Part shown: positions 1 through 7,075 of the stretch, piece after piece
Layout of the letters: every line of letters starts with the position of its first letter
Position numbering within the stretch: position 1 is the stretch's first letter
NCBI GenBank assembly: GCA_946479075.1
Contig: CAMLDT010000098.1
Span: forward strand, 1 to 12,977
DNA: 12,977 nt
Direction: 5' to 3'
From: an uncultured Polaromonas sp.
GTDB taxonomy: Bacteria; Pseudomonadota; Gammaproteobacteria; Burkholderiales; Burkholderiaceae
Made by a program: the position numbers and the translations under genes
The notes under the pieces: generated by a model
The model's input: only the letters and a program-made list of their open reading frames with translations
Database searches by the model: none
Told to the model about the DNA's origin: nothing

Positions 1-1
1 A

Positions 2-349
2 CGTCTGGCGCGACGCCTGTGCCCCAACTGCAAGGCGCCTGCCGACATTCCGCGCGAAACCCTGCTGGAAGCCGGTTTCAAGGAAGATGATGTGGATGGC
101 TCGTGGACGCCTTACCGGCCCGTGGGATGCGCCATGTGCAATAGCGGTTACAAGGGCCGCGTGGGCGTTTATCAGGTGATGCCCATCACCGATGAAATCC
201 AGCGCATCATCCTGCGCGATGGCAGTGCGCTCGAAATTGCCGAGCAGGCCGAAAAGGAAGGCGTCAAAAGCCTGCGCGGCGCCGGCTTGCACAAAGTCAA
301 GACCGGCCTGACCTCCCTGGAAGAAATCCTCGGGTGCACCAATGTCTAG
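2..349 (+). CDS. pilB: Type IV pilus extension ATPase PilB, C-terminal part (5' truncated by window)
   Basis: Only the last ~115 codons are present; the reading frame is open from base 2 to a TAG at 347-349 and the start lies outside the window. PilB is the cytoplasmic hexameric GspE/PulE-family ATPase that powers pilin polymerisation on the PilC platform. Visible here is the tetracysteine zinc motif of this family (CPNC, about 30 residues, then CAMC) followed by the conserved GYKGRVGVYQVMPIT segment and the C-terminal helix ending TSLEEILGCTNV. The Walker motifs would lie upstream. The adjacent pilC and pilD support PilB rather than the retraction ATPase PilT or a type II secretion GspE. The internal ATG at base 92 is not a start, because conserved sequence, including the first Cys pair, precedes it. 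Confidence 0.93.
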   Translation, partial: RLARRLCPNCKAPADIPRETLLEAGFKEDDVDGSWTPYRPVGCAMCNSGYKGRVGVYQVMPITDEIQRIILRDGSALEIAEQAEKEGVKSLRGAGLHKVKTGLTSLEEILGCTNV

Positions 350-351
350 GT

Positions 352-401
352 CCGGGGTCTCCTTCCGCCCATGGGCATGCGGTGACCTCTCCGGTCTTTT
401 T
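352..401 (+). terminator. Possible weak terminator/attenuator between pilB and pilC
   Basis: Just after the pilB stop, CCGG (352-355) plus GGTC (356-359) can pair with GACC (384-387) plus CCGG (391-394), leaving a 3-nt bulge (388-390). An inner CCGC/GCGG pair (365-368 with 379-382) can stack inside. The tract TCTTTTT (395-401) follows at once. It resembles a bulged intrinsic terminator and could lower pilC expression relative to pilB. The bulge and long loop make this uncertain; folding is by eye only. Confidence 0.3.
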
Positions 402-428
402 CCATCCTTTTCGCACTAAGAAGGCAAC

Positions 429-1646
429 ATGGCAACTGCAACATCCAGAGACGTCAAGGAATTTGTCTTTGAGTGGGAAGGGAAAGACCGCAACGGCAAG
501 CAGGTGCGGGGCGAAACACGGGCCGTGGGCGAAAACCAGGTCAAGGCTTCGCTGCGCCGGCAGGGCGTGTTCCCGACCAAGATCAAGAAACGCAGCATGC
601 GTGCCGGCAAGTCCATCAAACCCAAGGACATCGCCATTTTCACCCGGCAACTGGCCACCATGATGAAAGCCGGTGTCCCCTTGCTGCAATCCTTTGACAT
701 CGTCGGGCGCGGCAACGCCAATGCCAGCGTCACCAAACTTCTCAATGATGTGCGTACCGATGTGGAAACCGGCACCTCGCTGAGCGCGGCATTTCGCAAG
801 TACCCGCTGTACTTCAATGCCCTGTATTGCAACCTCGTGGAGGCCGGTGAGGCCGCGGGTATCCTGGAAGCCCTGCTGGACCGGCTGGCGGTCTACATGG
901 AAAAAACCGAAGCTATCAAATCCAAGATCAAATCGGCGTTGATGTACCCGATTTCGGTGGTGGTGGTGGCGTTTGTGGTGGTCGCGGTGATCATGATTTT
1001 TGTGATCCCTGCCTTCAAACAGGTGTTTTCCTCGTTTGGTGCGGATTTGCCTGCCCCAACCCTGTTCGTGATCGCCATCAGTGAATTTTTTGTGGCTTAC
1101 TGGTGGTTGATTTTTGGGGGCATCGGCGGCGGCATTTATTTTTTCATGCAGGCTTGGCGCCGCAGCGAAAAAATGCAGCGCGTGATGGATCGCGTGCTCC
1201 TGAAGGTGCCGGTTTTTGGGGTGCTGATCGAGAAGTCCTGCATCGCCCGCTGGACCCGGACGCTGTCCACCATGTTTGCTGCGGGCGTGCCGCTGGTCGA
1301 AGCGCTGGACTCCGTGGGCGGGGCTTCCGGCAATTCGCTGTATGCCGACGCGACAGAAAAAATCCAGCAGGAAGTCTCCACCGGCACCAGCCTGACGGCG
1401 GCCATGGGCAACGCCAACCTGTTTCCGACCATGGTGCTGCAGATGTGCGCCATCGGTGAGGAGTCGGGCTCGGTGGACCACATGCTGGGCAAGGCGGCCG
1501 ATTTTTATGAGGCGGAAGTTGATGAGATGGTGGCCGGCCTCTCCAGCCTGATGGAGCCCATCATCATCGTGTTTCTCGGCGGCCTGATCGGCGGCATCGT
1601 TGTTTCGATGTATTTGCCGATCTTCAAGCTCGGCCAAGTAGTTTGA
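429..1646 (+). CDS. pilC: Type IV pilus inner-membrane platform protein PilC
   Basis: This 405-residue protein has the usual length of PilC/GspF. It is the polytopic inner-membrane platform that couples the PilB/PilT motors to pilin extraction and polymerisation. Two T2SSF repeats are visible: the first about residues 70-193 (starting FTRQLATMMKAGVPLLQSFD), the second about 275-395 (starting WTRTLSTMFAAGVPLVEALD). Three hydrophobic segments lie near 174-196, 220-241 and 376-398, matching the family topology. The ATG at 429 is preceded by AAGAAGG (418-424, 4-nt spacing), a reasonable ribosome binding site. The stop TGA (1644-1646) shares one base with the pilD ATG, so pilC and pilD are probably translationally coupled. 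A large open frame antisense to it is not a gene. Confidence 0.96.
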   Translation: MATATSRDVKEFVFEWEGKDRNGKQVRGETRAVGENQVKASLRRQGVFPTKIKKRSMRAGKSIKPKDIAIFTRQLATMMKAGVPLLQSFDIVGRGNANASVTKLLNDVRTDVETGTSLSAAFRKYPLYFNALYCNLVEAGEAAGILEALLDRLAVYMEKTEAIKSKIKSALMYPISVVVVAFVVVAVIMIFVIPAFKQVFSSFGADLPAPTLFVIAISEFFVAYWWLIFGGIGGGIYFFMQAWRRSEKMQRVMDRVLLKVPVFGVLIEKSCIARWTRTLSTMFAAGVPLVEALDSVGGASGNSLYADATEKIQQEVSTGTSLTAAMGNANLFPTMVLQMCAIGEESGSVDHMLGKAADFYEAEVDEMVAGLSSLMEPIIIVFLGGLIGGIVVSMYLPIFKLGQVV

Positions 1647-2503
1647 TGTTGCTGATAGACGGGCTGCCCGCGGGTGTTGCCGCTGCATTGACCGGTATTC
1701 TCGGCCTGCTGGTTGGCAGCTTTCTGAATGTAGTGATTTACCGCCTGCCGAAAATCATGGAACGCCAGTGGGCGCTCGAATGCGCCGAAATGTCCGGTTC
1801 GGCGGCGCCCGCATCCGAGCCTTTCAACCTGATGGTGCCCCGGTCGCGTTGCTCCAGTTGCGGGCACGTGATTGCCTGGTACGAGAACATCCCGGTGCTC
1901 AGTTACCTGTTTCTTAGAGGGAAATGTTCGGTCTGCGGCACGAAGTTCGGGGTCCGTTACCCGATGGTGGAGCTGGCAACCGGCGCCTTGTTTTTCTTTT
2001 GCGCCTGGCACTGGGGTCTGGGCTGGACGGCGCTGGCGTGGAGCGGATTCTCGGCGGCGCTGGTGACGCTGGCCATGATTGACTGGGACACCACGCTGCT
2101 GCCTGACGACATCACACTGCCGCTGCTGTGGGCCGGCCTGCTGGTGGCGGCGCTGGGCTGGAATCCTCCGGTTGGCCTGAGTAACGCCTTGTGGGGCGCT
2201 GTCGCGGGTTATTTGTCGCTGTGGATGGTGTATTGGGCTTTCAAGCTGGTGACTGGCAAGGAGGGCATGGGCTACGGTGACTTCAAGCTGTTTGCGGCGC
2301 TGGGTGCATGGTTCGGCTGGTCGGCACTGGTGCCCATCATCCTGATGGCTTCGGTGATTGGGGCCCTGGTCGGCATCGCCATGAAATTTTCCACGGGATT
2401 GCGTGAGGGCGGTGTGGTCCCTTTCGGTCCTTTCCTGGCGGGTGCGGGGCTCACGGCAATGTTGTTTGGTCCCCAGGCCATTCTTCGCTTCATCGGTCTC
2501 TGA
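1646..2503 (+). CDS. pilD: Prepilin peptidase / N-methyltransferase PilD
   Basis: This 285-residue aspartic protease of the inner membrane cleaves the leader of type IV prepilins and N-methylates the new first residue. The N-terminal region has GSFLNVVIYRLP followed by the zinc-binding cytoplasmic loop with CSSC (C69, C72) and CSVC (C94, C97). The catalytic aspartates fall in the IDWDTTLLPDD segment (about 146-154) and in GYGD (D212), the GxGD signature. Several membrane helices follow, as usual. A TTG at 1643 directly precedes the ATG; the ATG at 1646 is preferred because TGATG gives the classic 1-nt overlap with the pilC stop. No Shine-Dalgarno is visible, consistent with coupling. The pilBCD context points to pilus biogenesis, though PilD may also process type II secretion pseudopilins. 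Confidence 0.96.
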   Translation: MLLIDGLPAGVAAALTGILGLLVGSFLNVVIYRLPKIMERQWALECAEMSGSAAPASEPFNLMVPRSRCSSCGHVIAWYENIPVLSYLFLRGKCSVCGTKFGVRYPMVELATGALFFFCAWHWGLGWTALAWSGFSAALVTLAMIDWDTTLLPDDITLPLLWAGLLVAALGWNPPVGLSNALWGAVAGYLSLWMVYWAFKLVTGKEGMGYGDFKLFAALGAWFGWSALVPIILMASVIGALVGIAMKFSTGLREGGVVPFGPFLAGAGLTAMLFGPQAILRFIGL

Positions 2504-2506
2504 GCC

Positions 2507-3115
2507 ATGCCGGCCTTGCGCGTGGGGCTCACGGGGGGCATTGGAAGCGGGAAAAGCACGGTCGCCCGGATGCTCATGGACGGCGGCGCCGCCGTGATTG
2601 ATGCGGATGCCATCTCGCGGCAGACCACGGCCCCTGGAGGCGCCGCGATGCCCGGGGTTGCGGCGGCGTTTGGTGCCGACCTGGTAACGGCGGAGGGCGC
2701 TCTGGATCGCGAGCGTATGCGGGCGCTGGTCTTCAGCGACGCCGATGCCAGGCGCAGGCTGGAAGCCATCATCCACCCGCTGGTGAGCGAAGAAACCGCG
2801 CGTCAGGCGGCGCTGGCCGAGGCGTCGGGTCACCGCTGTATCGTGTTTGATGTGCCACTCCTGGTTGAATCAGGCCGATGGCGACAACGCGTGGACCGGG
2901 TGCTGGTGGTGGATTGCAGCGAAGAGACGCAGGTCAGCCGCGTCATGACGCGCAGCGGCTGGACGCGGGAGATGGTCGGCCGGGTGATCGCGGGTCAGGC
3001 GGGTCGCAGCCAGCGTCTGGCGGCTGCAGACGCCTGCATCAACAACGATGACAATTTGTCTTTGGCCGATCTGAACGTGGTGGTTCGACAACTGGCACAA
3101 CGCTTCGGGCTATGA
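2507..3115 (+). CDS. coaE: Dephospho-CoA kinase
   Basis: This 202-residue cytoplasmic kinase phosphorylates the 3'-hydroxyl of dephospho-CoA with ATP, the final step of coenzyme A synthesis. The N-terminus shows the P-loop GGIGSGKST (residues 10-18), then the conserved VIDADAISRQTTAPGG, the lid-side IIHPLV, and FDVPLLVESG. Length is typical of the family. The ATG at 2507 follows the pilD stop by only 3 nt without a Shine-Dalgarno, so it is likely coupled to pilD. The order pilD-coaE-zapD-yacG is recurrent in beta- and gammaproteobacteria; it looks like housekeeping genes riding on the pilus transcript rather than a functional link. Confidence 0.96.
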   Translation: MPALRVGLTGGIGSGKSTVARMLMDGGAAVIDADAISRQTTAPGGAAMPGVAAAFGADLVTAEGALDRERMRALVFSDADARRRLEAIIHPLVSEETARQAALAEASGHRCIVFDVPLLVESGRWRQRVDRVLVVDCSEETQVSRVMTRSGWTREMVGRVIAGQAGRSQRLAAADACINNDDNLSLADLNVVVRQLAQRFGL

Positions 3116-3149
3116 TGGCCGCTCTTTCCGCTGAAAAAGATATATCGCA

Positions 3150-3905
3150 GTGATCCTTTACGAATATCCCTTCAACGAACGCATTCGCACGTACTTGCGG
3201 CTTGAGCACCTCTTTCACCGCCTTGGCGAACTGGCAGCGCGGGACCATCCGACCGACCACCACTACGCGATCACCACCATTTTTGAGGTGATGGACGTGG
3301 CTGCACGCGCCGACCTGAAAACCGATGTGCTCAAGGACCTGGACCGTCAAAAACACCAGCTCAACGGTTACCGCGGCAACCCCGCGATTTCCGAAGCGGT
3401 GCTCGATGAAGTTACCGCCCAGCTTGACGACTGCTTTGCCACCCTGACCAGCCTGCCGGGCAAGGCCGGCCAGTCCCTGACGGAAAACGACTGGCTGATG
3501 AGCATACGCAGCCGTGTGGGCATCCCTGGCGGCACCTGCGAGTTCGATCTGCCCGCTTATTTCGCCTGGCAGCACCTCGACGCGGCCACCCGCCAGAAGG
3601 ACCTGCAGGGCTGGATTGCCACCCTGGTGCCGCTGGCCGAATCGGTGCGCATGCTGCTCAAACTGCTGCGTGATTCGGGATTGCCGCAAAAAGTGGTGGC
3701 CACCGGGGGCCAGTACCAGCAAACCCTGCCGCAAGGCCGCACTTTCCAGTTGCTGCGCCTGCGCATTGACCCGGGGCTGGGGCTGATTCCCGAAATCAGC
3801 GGCAACCGGCTCATGGTGTCTGTGCGCCTGATGCGCCATGAGAGCGATGACCGCTTGCATGCCTCGACCGACGACGCGGCGTTTGAACTGACACTTTGCT
3901 CCTGA
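3150..3905 (+). CDS. zapD: Cell division protein ZapD (FtsZ-bundling, DUF1342 family)
   Basis: This 251-residue cytoplasmic protein belongs to the family that binds the FtsZ C-terminus and cross-links FtsZ filaments in the Z-ring. The N-terminus (MILYEYPFNERIRTYLRLEHLF) and the internal stretches GNPAISEAVLDEV and ENDWLMSIRSRVGIPGGTCEFDLPAYFAWQ (as separate conserved blocks) are characteristic. The length matches E. coli ZapD. The start codon is GTG at 3150, chosen because the family motif begins immediately after it; no upstream in-frame ATG fits and no good Shine-Dalgarno is visible. It lies 34 nt after coaE and 26 nt before yacG, the conserved coaE-zapD-yacG order. Confidence 0.94.
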   Translation: MILYEYPFNERIRTYLRLEHLFHRLGELAARDHPTDHHYAITTIFEVMDVAARADLKTDVLKDLDRQKHQLNGYRGNPAISEAVLDEVTAQLDDCFATLTSLPGKAGQSLTENDWLMSIRSRVGIPGGTCEFDLPAYFAWQHLDAATRQKDLQGWIATLVPLAESVRMLLKLLRDSGLPQKVVATGGQYQQTLPQGRTFQLLRLRIDPGLGLIPEISGNRLMVSVRLMRHESDDRLHASTDDAAFELTLCS

Positions 3906-3931
3906 AGCACGGGTTCCTGTTGGGTTGAGCC

Positions 3932-4141
3932 ATGACTGCTGACGCACCAAAAAAACCAAAAATCGTGGTGTGCCCGACCTGCGGTGGGCCCAGCGTGTAT
4001 GCGCCTGACAACCGCTTCCGGCCGTTTTGCAGCGAGCGCTGCAAGAATGTCGATCTGGGCGCCTGGGCCAGCGAAAGTTTTCGCATGCCTGCTGACGCGC
4101 CACCCGATGACCAGGTTTACGGCGACGCAAAATTGCAGTAG
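3932..4141 (+). CDS. yacG: YacG-family zinc-binding protein, putative DNA gyrase inhibitor
   Basis: This 69-residue protein carries the YacG zinc ribbon: CPTC (C14, C17) and FCSERC (C33, C37), followed by the conserved [16 protein letters not shown]. In E. coli, YacG binds the GyrB C-terminal domain and blocks DNA binding by gyrase; its physiological role remains unclear. Length is normal (about 60-70 residues). It is the usual last member of the coaE-zapD-yacG set. The ATG at 3932 has no obvious Shine-Dalgarno. All four zinc ligands are intact. Confidence 0.94.
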   Translation: MTADAPKKPKIVVCPTCGGPSVYAPDNRFRPFCSERCKNVDLGAWASESFRMPADAPPDDQVYGDAKLQ

Positions 4142-4176
4142 CCGTTTGTGCAGGCAGGCGGGGTAACCGCCCTTTC

Positions 4177-4182
4177 AGGGAG
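4177..4182 (+). promoter_or_regulatory. Ribosome binding site AGGGAG fixing the start at 4190
   Basis: AGGGAG lies 7 nt before the ATG at 4190. It is the clearest Shine-Dalgarno on the plus strand of this window and favours this start over the GTG at 4148, which would add 14 residues in front of the signal peptide. Confidence 0.7.
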
Positions 4183-4189
4183 CGTAACG

Positions 4190-4438
4190 ATGATTCAAAA
4201 AGCGTTTTTTCGGCGCGGTGCCCTGGTGGCCTTCACCATGGTGTTGTGCCTCGGCGGGGCCTGCGCGCCCAGCCTGGCCGCCACCGCCAAGGCCAAAAAG
4301 CCACCTGCCGTGAAAAAGCAGGGCAGCACCAAATTCATCCCTGGATCACAGGAAACACGCAAAGAGCGCACAGACCGGCTCAAACGCGAATGCAAGGGCC
4401 GGGTTGATGCCGGCGCCTGCGAAGGCTACACGCGCTGA
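4190..4438 (+). CDS. Small putative secreted/periplasmic lysine-rich protein, function unknown
   Basis: I do not recognise a named family. The 82-residue product starts MIQKAFFRRGALVAF, a basic n-region plus hydrophobic core, with a plausible signal peptidase I site near residue 30 (SLA before ATAK). The mature part is about 50 residues: a Lys/Ala/Pro-rich stretch (KAKKPPAVKKQG), then TKFIPGSQETRKERTDRLKREC and a C-terminal block containing two cysteines (C-KGRVDAGA-C) that may form a disulfide in the periplasm. The cysteine at residue 25 does not fit a lipobox well (G rather than L at -3). It follows yacG by 48 nt, has its own strong ribosome binding site, and ends the plus-strand block, convergent with grxD. 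Codon use does not obviously differ from its neighbours. Confidence 0.75.
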   Translation: MIQKAFFRRGALVAFTMVLCLGGACAPSLAATAKAKKPPAVKKQGSTKFIPGSQETRKERTDRLKRECKGRVDAGACEGYTR

Positions 4439-4476
4439 GCCTGGCGGGAAGCCGCCGCCAACGGGCGTAACCAGGC
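4439..4476. other. Inverted repeat between convergent genes (possible bidirectional stop signal)
   Basis: GCCTGG (4439-4444) and CCAGGC (4471-4476) are perfect inverted repeats spanning nearly the whole 44-nt gap between the small secreted protein gene and grxD. A competing inner hairpin GGCGG-GAAG-CCGCC (4443-4456) is also possible. No T-tract follows on either strand, so it is not a classic intrinsic terminator, but its position suits 3'-end protection or Rho-assisted termination. Confidence 0.3.
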
Positions 4477-4482
4477 AGTGTC

Positions 4483-4803
4483 TCAGGCCGCCGGTGTGCC
4501 GAGGACCTGCTGCAACTCGCCGTTTTCGTACATCTCCATCATGATGTCCGAGCCGCCAATGAACTCGCCCTTGACATAAAGCTGGGGGATGGTCGGCCAG
4601 TTGCTGTATTCCTTGATCCCGTTGCGGATTTCGGGGTCTTCCAGCACGTTGACCGTGGCCGGCTTGCTCACGCCGCAGGCCTTGAGCACCTGGATGGCGC
4701 GGCCGGAAAAGCCGCATTGTGGGAACTGCGCCGTGCCTTTCATGAAAAGCACGACATCGCTGGATTTGACGATTTGTTCAATGCGTTGCTGGGTATCGCT
4801 CAT
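4483..4803 (-). CDS. grxD: Monothiol glutaredoxin, Grx4/GrxD type
   Basis: This 106-residue cytoplasmic protein has the CGFS active site (C30-S33) preceded by [13 protein letters not shown] and followed by the glutathione-binding segments [19 protein letters not shown] and the C-terminal helix. CGFS glutaredoxins bind a glutathione-ligated [2Fe-2S] cluster as homodimers or with BolA proteins and work in Fe-S delivery and iron sensing rather than as strong thiol reductases. Length is typical. The ATG is preceded by AAAGGA (4811-4816 on the minus strand, 7-nt spacing). It lies 91 nt downstream of prmC on the same strand, so it may be the last gene of the hemA-prfA-prmC operon. I see no convincing separate promoter in the gap. 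Confidence 0.95.
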   Translation of the reverse strand: MSDTQQRIEQIVKSSDVVLFMKGTAQFPQCGFSGRAIQVLKACGVSKPATVNVLEDPEIRNGIKEYSNWPTIPQLYVKGEFIGGSDIMMEMYENGELQQVLGTPAA

Positions 4804-4894
4804 GGGGGAGTCCTTTGGAAGGGGTCAAGCTGGGCCGCGTGGATCGGATCGATCTGGCGGCCATCGTCTGCAAATGGCTTTCAAGGGCGAAAAA

Positions 4895-5791
4895 TCAATG
4901 GCTGATTATCCCGCGGTTTGAGGCCTGCTGCCCCGGGTCGAGCCAGCAGCCCCCCGAACAGCGGGAGATACCGGCCAGGTCGCTGCGCCCTTGCACCTCG
5001 CCAAAGCCACCTTGTGCCAGTAGCGCTTGCACGGCTGCAGCCTGGTCGTAACCGTGTTCCAGCAGCAGCCAGCCGCCGGCGTGCAGGTGGCGCGGCGCGC
5101 GCTCGATGATGAGGCGAAGGTCGTCCAGCCCATCCGGGCCGGCGGTCAGTGCGGACAGCGGCTCGTGGGCCAGGGCTGTCAGATGCGGATCACCCTCTGC
5201 TACATAGGGCGGATTGCTGACGATCAAATGAAAGTGTCCGCTTACATTTTCCAGCCAGCTGCCCTGGATGAAGCTGACGGGCAGATCCTGTTGCCGGGCG
5301 TTTGCGCGGGCAACAGCCAGGGCATCGGCACTGGCATCCACTGCCGTGACCGCCAGTGCGGGACGGGTTTTTTTAAGCGCCAGCGCAATCGCGCCGCTGC
5401 CGGTGCCCAGGTCCAGCACGTGCGCCGCAGTGGGCATGCCGGGCGCAGCCAGTGTGTCCAGCGCCCAGTCCACCAGGGTCTCGGTGTCCGGGCGCGGCAC
5501 CAGCACACGCGCATCGACCGCCAGGTCCATGCCGAAGAACGCCTTGCGGCCCACGATGTAGGCCAGCGGCTCGCCGGCCGCGCGGCGCAGACTCAGTTGC
5601 CTGAACCGGTCGGACGCCTCTGGCGACAGGGCGTCGCCGTCATGGGCCAGCAGCCAGCCCCGGTCACTGTCGGGCCGGTCCAGCGCGTGCAGCAGCAGCA
5701 ACTGCGCATCGAGGCGATCCAGGCCCAGCACCCGCGCGGCGGCCAGCGCCTGGGCGCAGGTCGGGGCATTCAGCGGTTCAGGATCGGCCAT
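4895..5791 (-). CDS. prmC: Peptide chain release factor N5-glutamine methyltransferase
   Basis: This 298-residue SAM-dependent methyltransferase methylates the GGQ glutamine of release factors RF1 and RF2, raising termination efficiency. The N-terminal helical substrate-recognition domain covers about residues 1-85. The Rossmann domain shows SAM motif I VLDLGTGSGAIALAL (125-139) and the catalytic NPPY motif (193-196) in IVSNPPYVAEGD. The C-terminus ends in a short extra tail after GGCW. The gene follows prfA, its substrate gene, as in E. coli. The ATG at 5791 has no Shine-Dalgarno, and a dispersed repeat element ends about 15 nt upstream of it. I keep this start because the family N-terminus begins here. 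Confidence 0.95.
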   Translation of the reverse strand: MADPEPLNAPTCAQALAAARVLGLDRLDAQLLLLHALDRPDSDRGWLLAHDGDALSPEASDRFRQLSLRRAAGEPLAYIVGRKAFFGMDLAVDARVLVPRPDTETLVDWALDTLAAPGMPTAAHVLDLGTGSGAIALALKKTRPALAVTAVDASADALAVARANARQQDLPVSFIQGSWLENVSGHFHLIVSNPPYVAEGDPHLTALAHEPLSALTAGPDGLDDLRLIIERAPRHLHAGGWLLLEHGYDQAAAVQALLAQGGFGEVQGRSDLAGISRCSGGCWLDPGQQASNRGIISH

Positions 5792-5806
5792 GGTTGTTCG
5801 TCAGTT

Positions 5807-5862
5807 GCTATCAATTGAGGAGCTGCTTGCGCTTGCTGGACGGGGGCTGGAGGCCGATTTGA
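5807..5862 (+). repeat. Dispersed 56-bp element, copy A (intercistronic prfA-prmC)
   Basis: This 56-bp segment aligns without gaps to the reverse complement of 8580-8635, with 37 of 56 identical positions by hand count. Shared blocks are GCTA at the 5' end, the 12-mer AGCTGCTTGCGC (5821-5832), GGGGGC (5842-5847), GAGGCC (5850-5855) and TTTGA at the 3' end. Differences cluster at what would be hairpin loops and arms. From memory, elements of this design (GCTATC..., AGCTGCTTGCGC, GAGGCC, TTTGA) are common between genes in Comamonadaceae genomes; that is recall and not checked here. This copy has lost most of its internal dyad symmetry. It fills most of the 87-nt prfA-prmC spacer. Confidence 0.7.
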
Positions 5863-5878
5863 TGCATAAGTTTTGCAC

Positions 5879-6997
5879 TCAGCCGCCGGACGCCGACTCC
5901 AGCTCGGCCAGCAGCTCCGCACCGCGCGCGACCTGCAGCGCCGTGACCACGTCGTCCATGTCGCCTTCCATGATGGCCAGCAGCTTGTACAGCGTCAGGT
6001 TGATGCGGTGGTCGGTCAGCCGCCCTTGCGGAAAGTTGTAGGTGCGGATGCGGTCGCTGCGGTCGCCGCTGCCGATCAGGCCCTTGCGCATGGCCGCGTC
6101 CTTGGCCGCGCGCTCGGAGCGGTCTTTTTCGTGGATGCGCGCGGTCAGCACCTTGAGCGCCTGCGCCTTGTTGCTGTGCTGGCTGCGGCCGTCCTGGCAT
6201 TCGGCGACGATGCCGGTCGGGATGTGGGTGATGCGCACCGCCGAGTCGGTCTTGTTGATGTGCTGGCCGCCGGCGCCGCTGGCGCGGTAGGTGTCGATGC
6301 GCAGGTCGGACGGGTTGATCTGGATCGCCACCGCCTCATCGGGTTCCGGCAGCACGGCCACGGTGCAGGCGCTGGTGTGGATGCGGCCCTGGGTTTCGGT
6401 GGCGGGCACGCGCTGCACGCGGTGGCCGCCGGACTCGAAACGCAGCTTGCCGTAAACGCCCACGCCCAGCGTATCGGTCGGGCCATCGACACGGATCACG
6501 ACTTCCTTGTAGCCGCCGAGTTCGCTCGGCGACTCGCTGATGACCTCGACCGCCCAGCGCTTGCGTTCGGCAAAACGCGTGTACATGCGCAGCAGGTCGC
6601 CGGCAAACAACGCCGATTCGTCGCCGCCGGTGCCGGCGCGGATCTCGATGAAGGCCGGGCGCGCATCGTCCGGATCTTTCGGAATCAGCATCAGCTGCAG
6701 CTCGTCGTCCAGCGCGGTGATGTCGGCCTGCGCGGCGGCGATTTCTTCTTCCGCCATGCCGGCCATTTCAGGGTCGTCCTTCGCCTCGGCGAGCATGCTT
6801 TGCGCGCTCACGAGATCGGCTTCCCGCGCCGTCATGCGCTGGTACTGGCCGACCACGGTGCTGACCTCGGCATGTTCGCGCGTCAGGGTGCGAAAGCGCT
6901 CCATGTTGCTGACCACGTCGCTGGCCGACAGCAGCGCGTCGAGTTCATGCAGGCGGAAGATCTGGCGATCCAGGGTCTGGCGGAGAAAAGGTTTCAT
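5879..6997 (-). CDS. prfA: Peptide chain release factor 1
   Basis: This 372-residue class I release factor recognises UAA and UAG in the ribosomal A site and triggers peptide release. The codon-recognition tripeptide PAT (198-200, in [15 protein letters not shown]) identifies RF1 rather than RF2, and the catalytic GGQ loop is at 243-245 ([15 protein letters not shown]). The N-terminus [11 protein letters not shown] is characteristic, which favours the ATG at 6997 over an upstream in-frame TTG at 7018. No Shine-Dalgarno is visible before either start. It is slightly longer than the 360-residue E. coli protein. It lies between hemA and prmC, whose product modifies its GGQ glutamine. Confidence 0.97.
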   Translation of the reverse strand: MKPFLRQTLDRQIFRLHELDALLSASDVVSNMERFRTLTREHAEVSTVVGQYQRMTAREADLVSAQSMLAEAKDDPEMAGMAEEEIAAAQADITALDDELQLMLIPKDPDDARPAFIEIRAGTGGDESALFAGDLLRMYTRFAERKRWAVEVISESPSELGGYKEVVIRVDGPTDTLGVGVYGKLRFESGGHRVQRVPATETQGRIHTSACTVAVLPEPDEAVAIQINPSDLRIDTYRASGAGGQHINKTDSAVRITHIPTGIVAECQDGRSQHSNKAQALKVLTARIHEKDRSERAAKDAAMRKGLIGSGDRSDRIRTYNFPQGRLTDHRINLTLYKLLAIMEGDMDDVVTALQVARGAELLAELESASGG

Positions 6998-7033
6998 CGG
7001 GAAAGCGCCGGTGGGCAAAACAGTCAGGACGGC

Positions 7034-7048
7034 GCCGGCAGAGCCGGC
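7034..7048 (-). other. GC hairpin in the hemA-prfA spacer
   Basis: GCCGGC (7034-7039) and GCCGGC (7043-7048), separated by a 3-nt loop, form a perfect 6-bp GC stem about 37 nt upstream of the prfA ATG. No T-tract follows. It could stabilise or modulate the intercistronic RNA; function is inferred from position only. Confidence 0.35.
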
Positions 7049-7075
7049 AGGGCGAGCGCGCAGGGTGGCCGCGGT

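Noticed and set aside
910..935. GCTATCAAA at the start of a possible third copy of the dispersed element inside pilC
   Set aside because: None of the downstream blocks (AGCTGCTTGCGC, GAGGCC, TTTGA) follow at the right spacing; it encodes ordinary PilC sequence EAIKSKIK.
951..1010. GTG-rich run in pilC that looks like a microsatellite
   Set aside because: It simply encodes a Val-rich membrane helix expected at this place in PilC; imperfect and not a true tandem array.
297..1688. 463-codon open frame on the minus strand opposite pilC
   Set aside because: It is His/Gln/Arg-rich with no domain I can recognise, lies wholly antisense to the conserved pilC gene, and is explained by GC-rich codon bias keeping the opposite frame open.
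1505..2833. 442-codon open frame on the minus strand opposite pilD and coaE
   Set aside because: Low-complexity Gln/Arg/His-rich product spanning two conserved sense genes; no motifs or ribosome binding site.
3039..4130. 363-codon open frame on the minus strand opposite zapD and yacG
   Set aside because: Composition typical of an antisense shadow, and it spans two genes with clear family motifs on the plus strand.
4208..4270. Lipoprotein signal in the small exported protein
   Set aside because: The residues before the candidate cysteine (G-G-A-C) lack the Leu expected at -3; a signal peptidase I site fits better.
4804..4894. GATC-rich stretch between prmC and grxD as a possible operator or promoter
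   Set aside because: Overlapping GATC/CGATC words are short and occur by chance in this composition; no paired -35/-10 was found.
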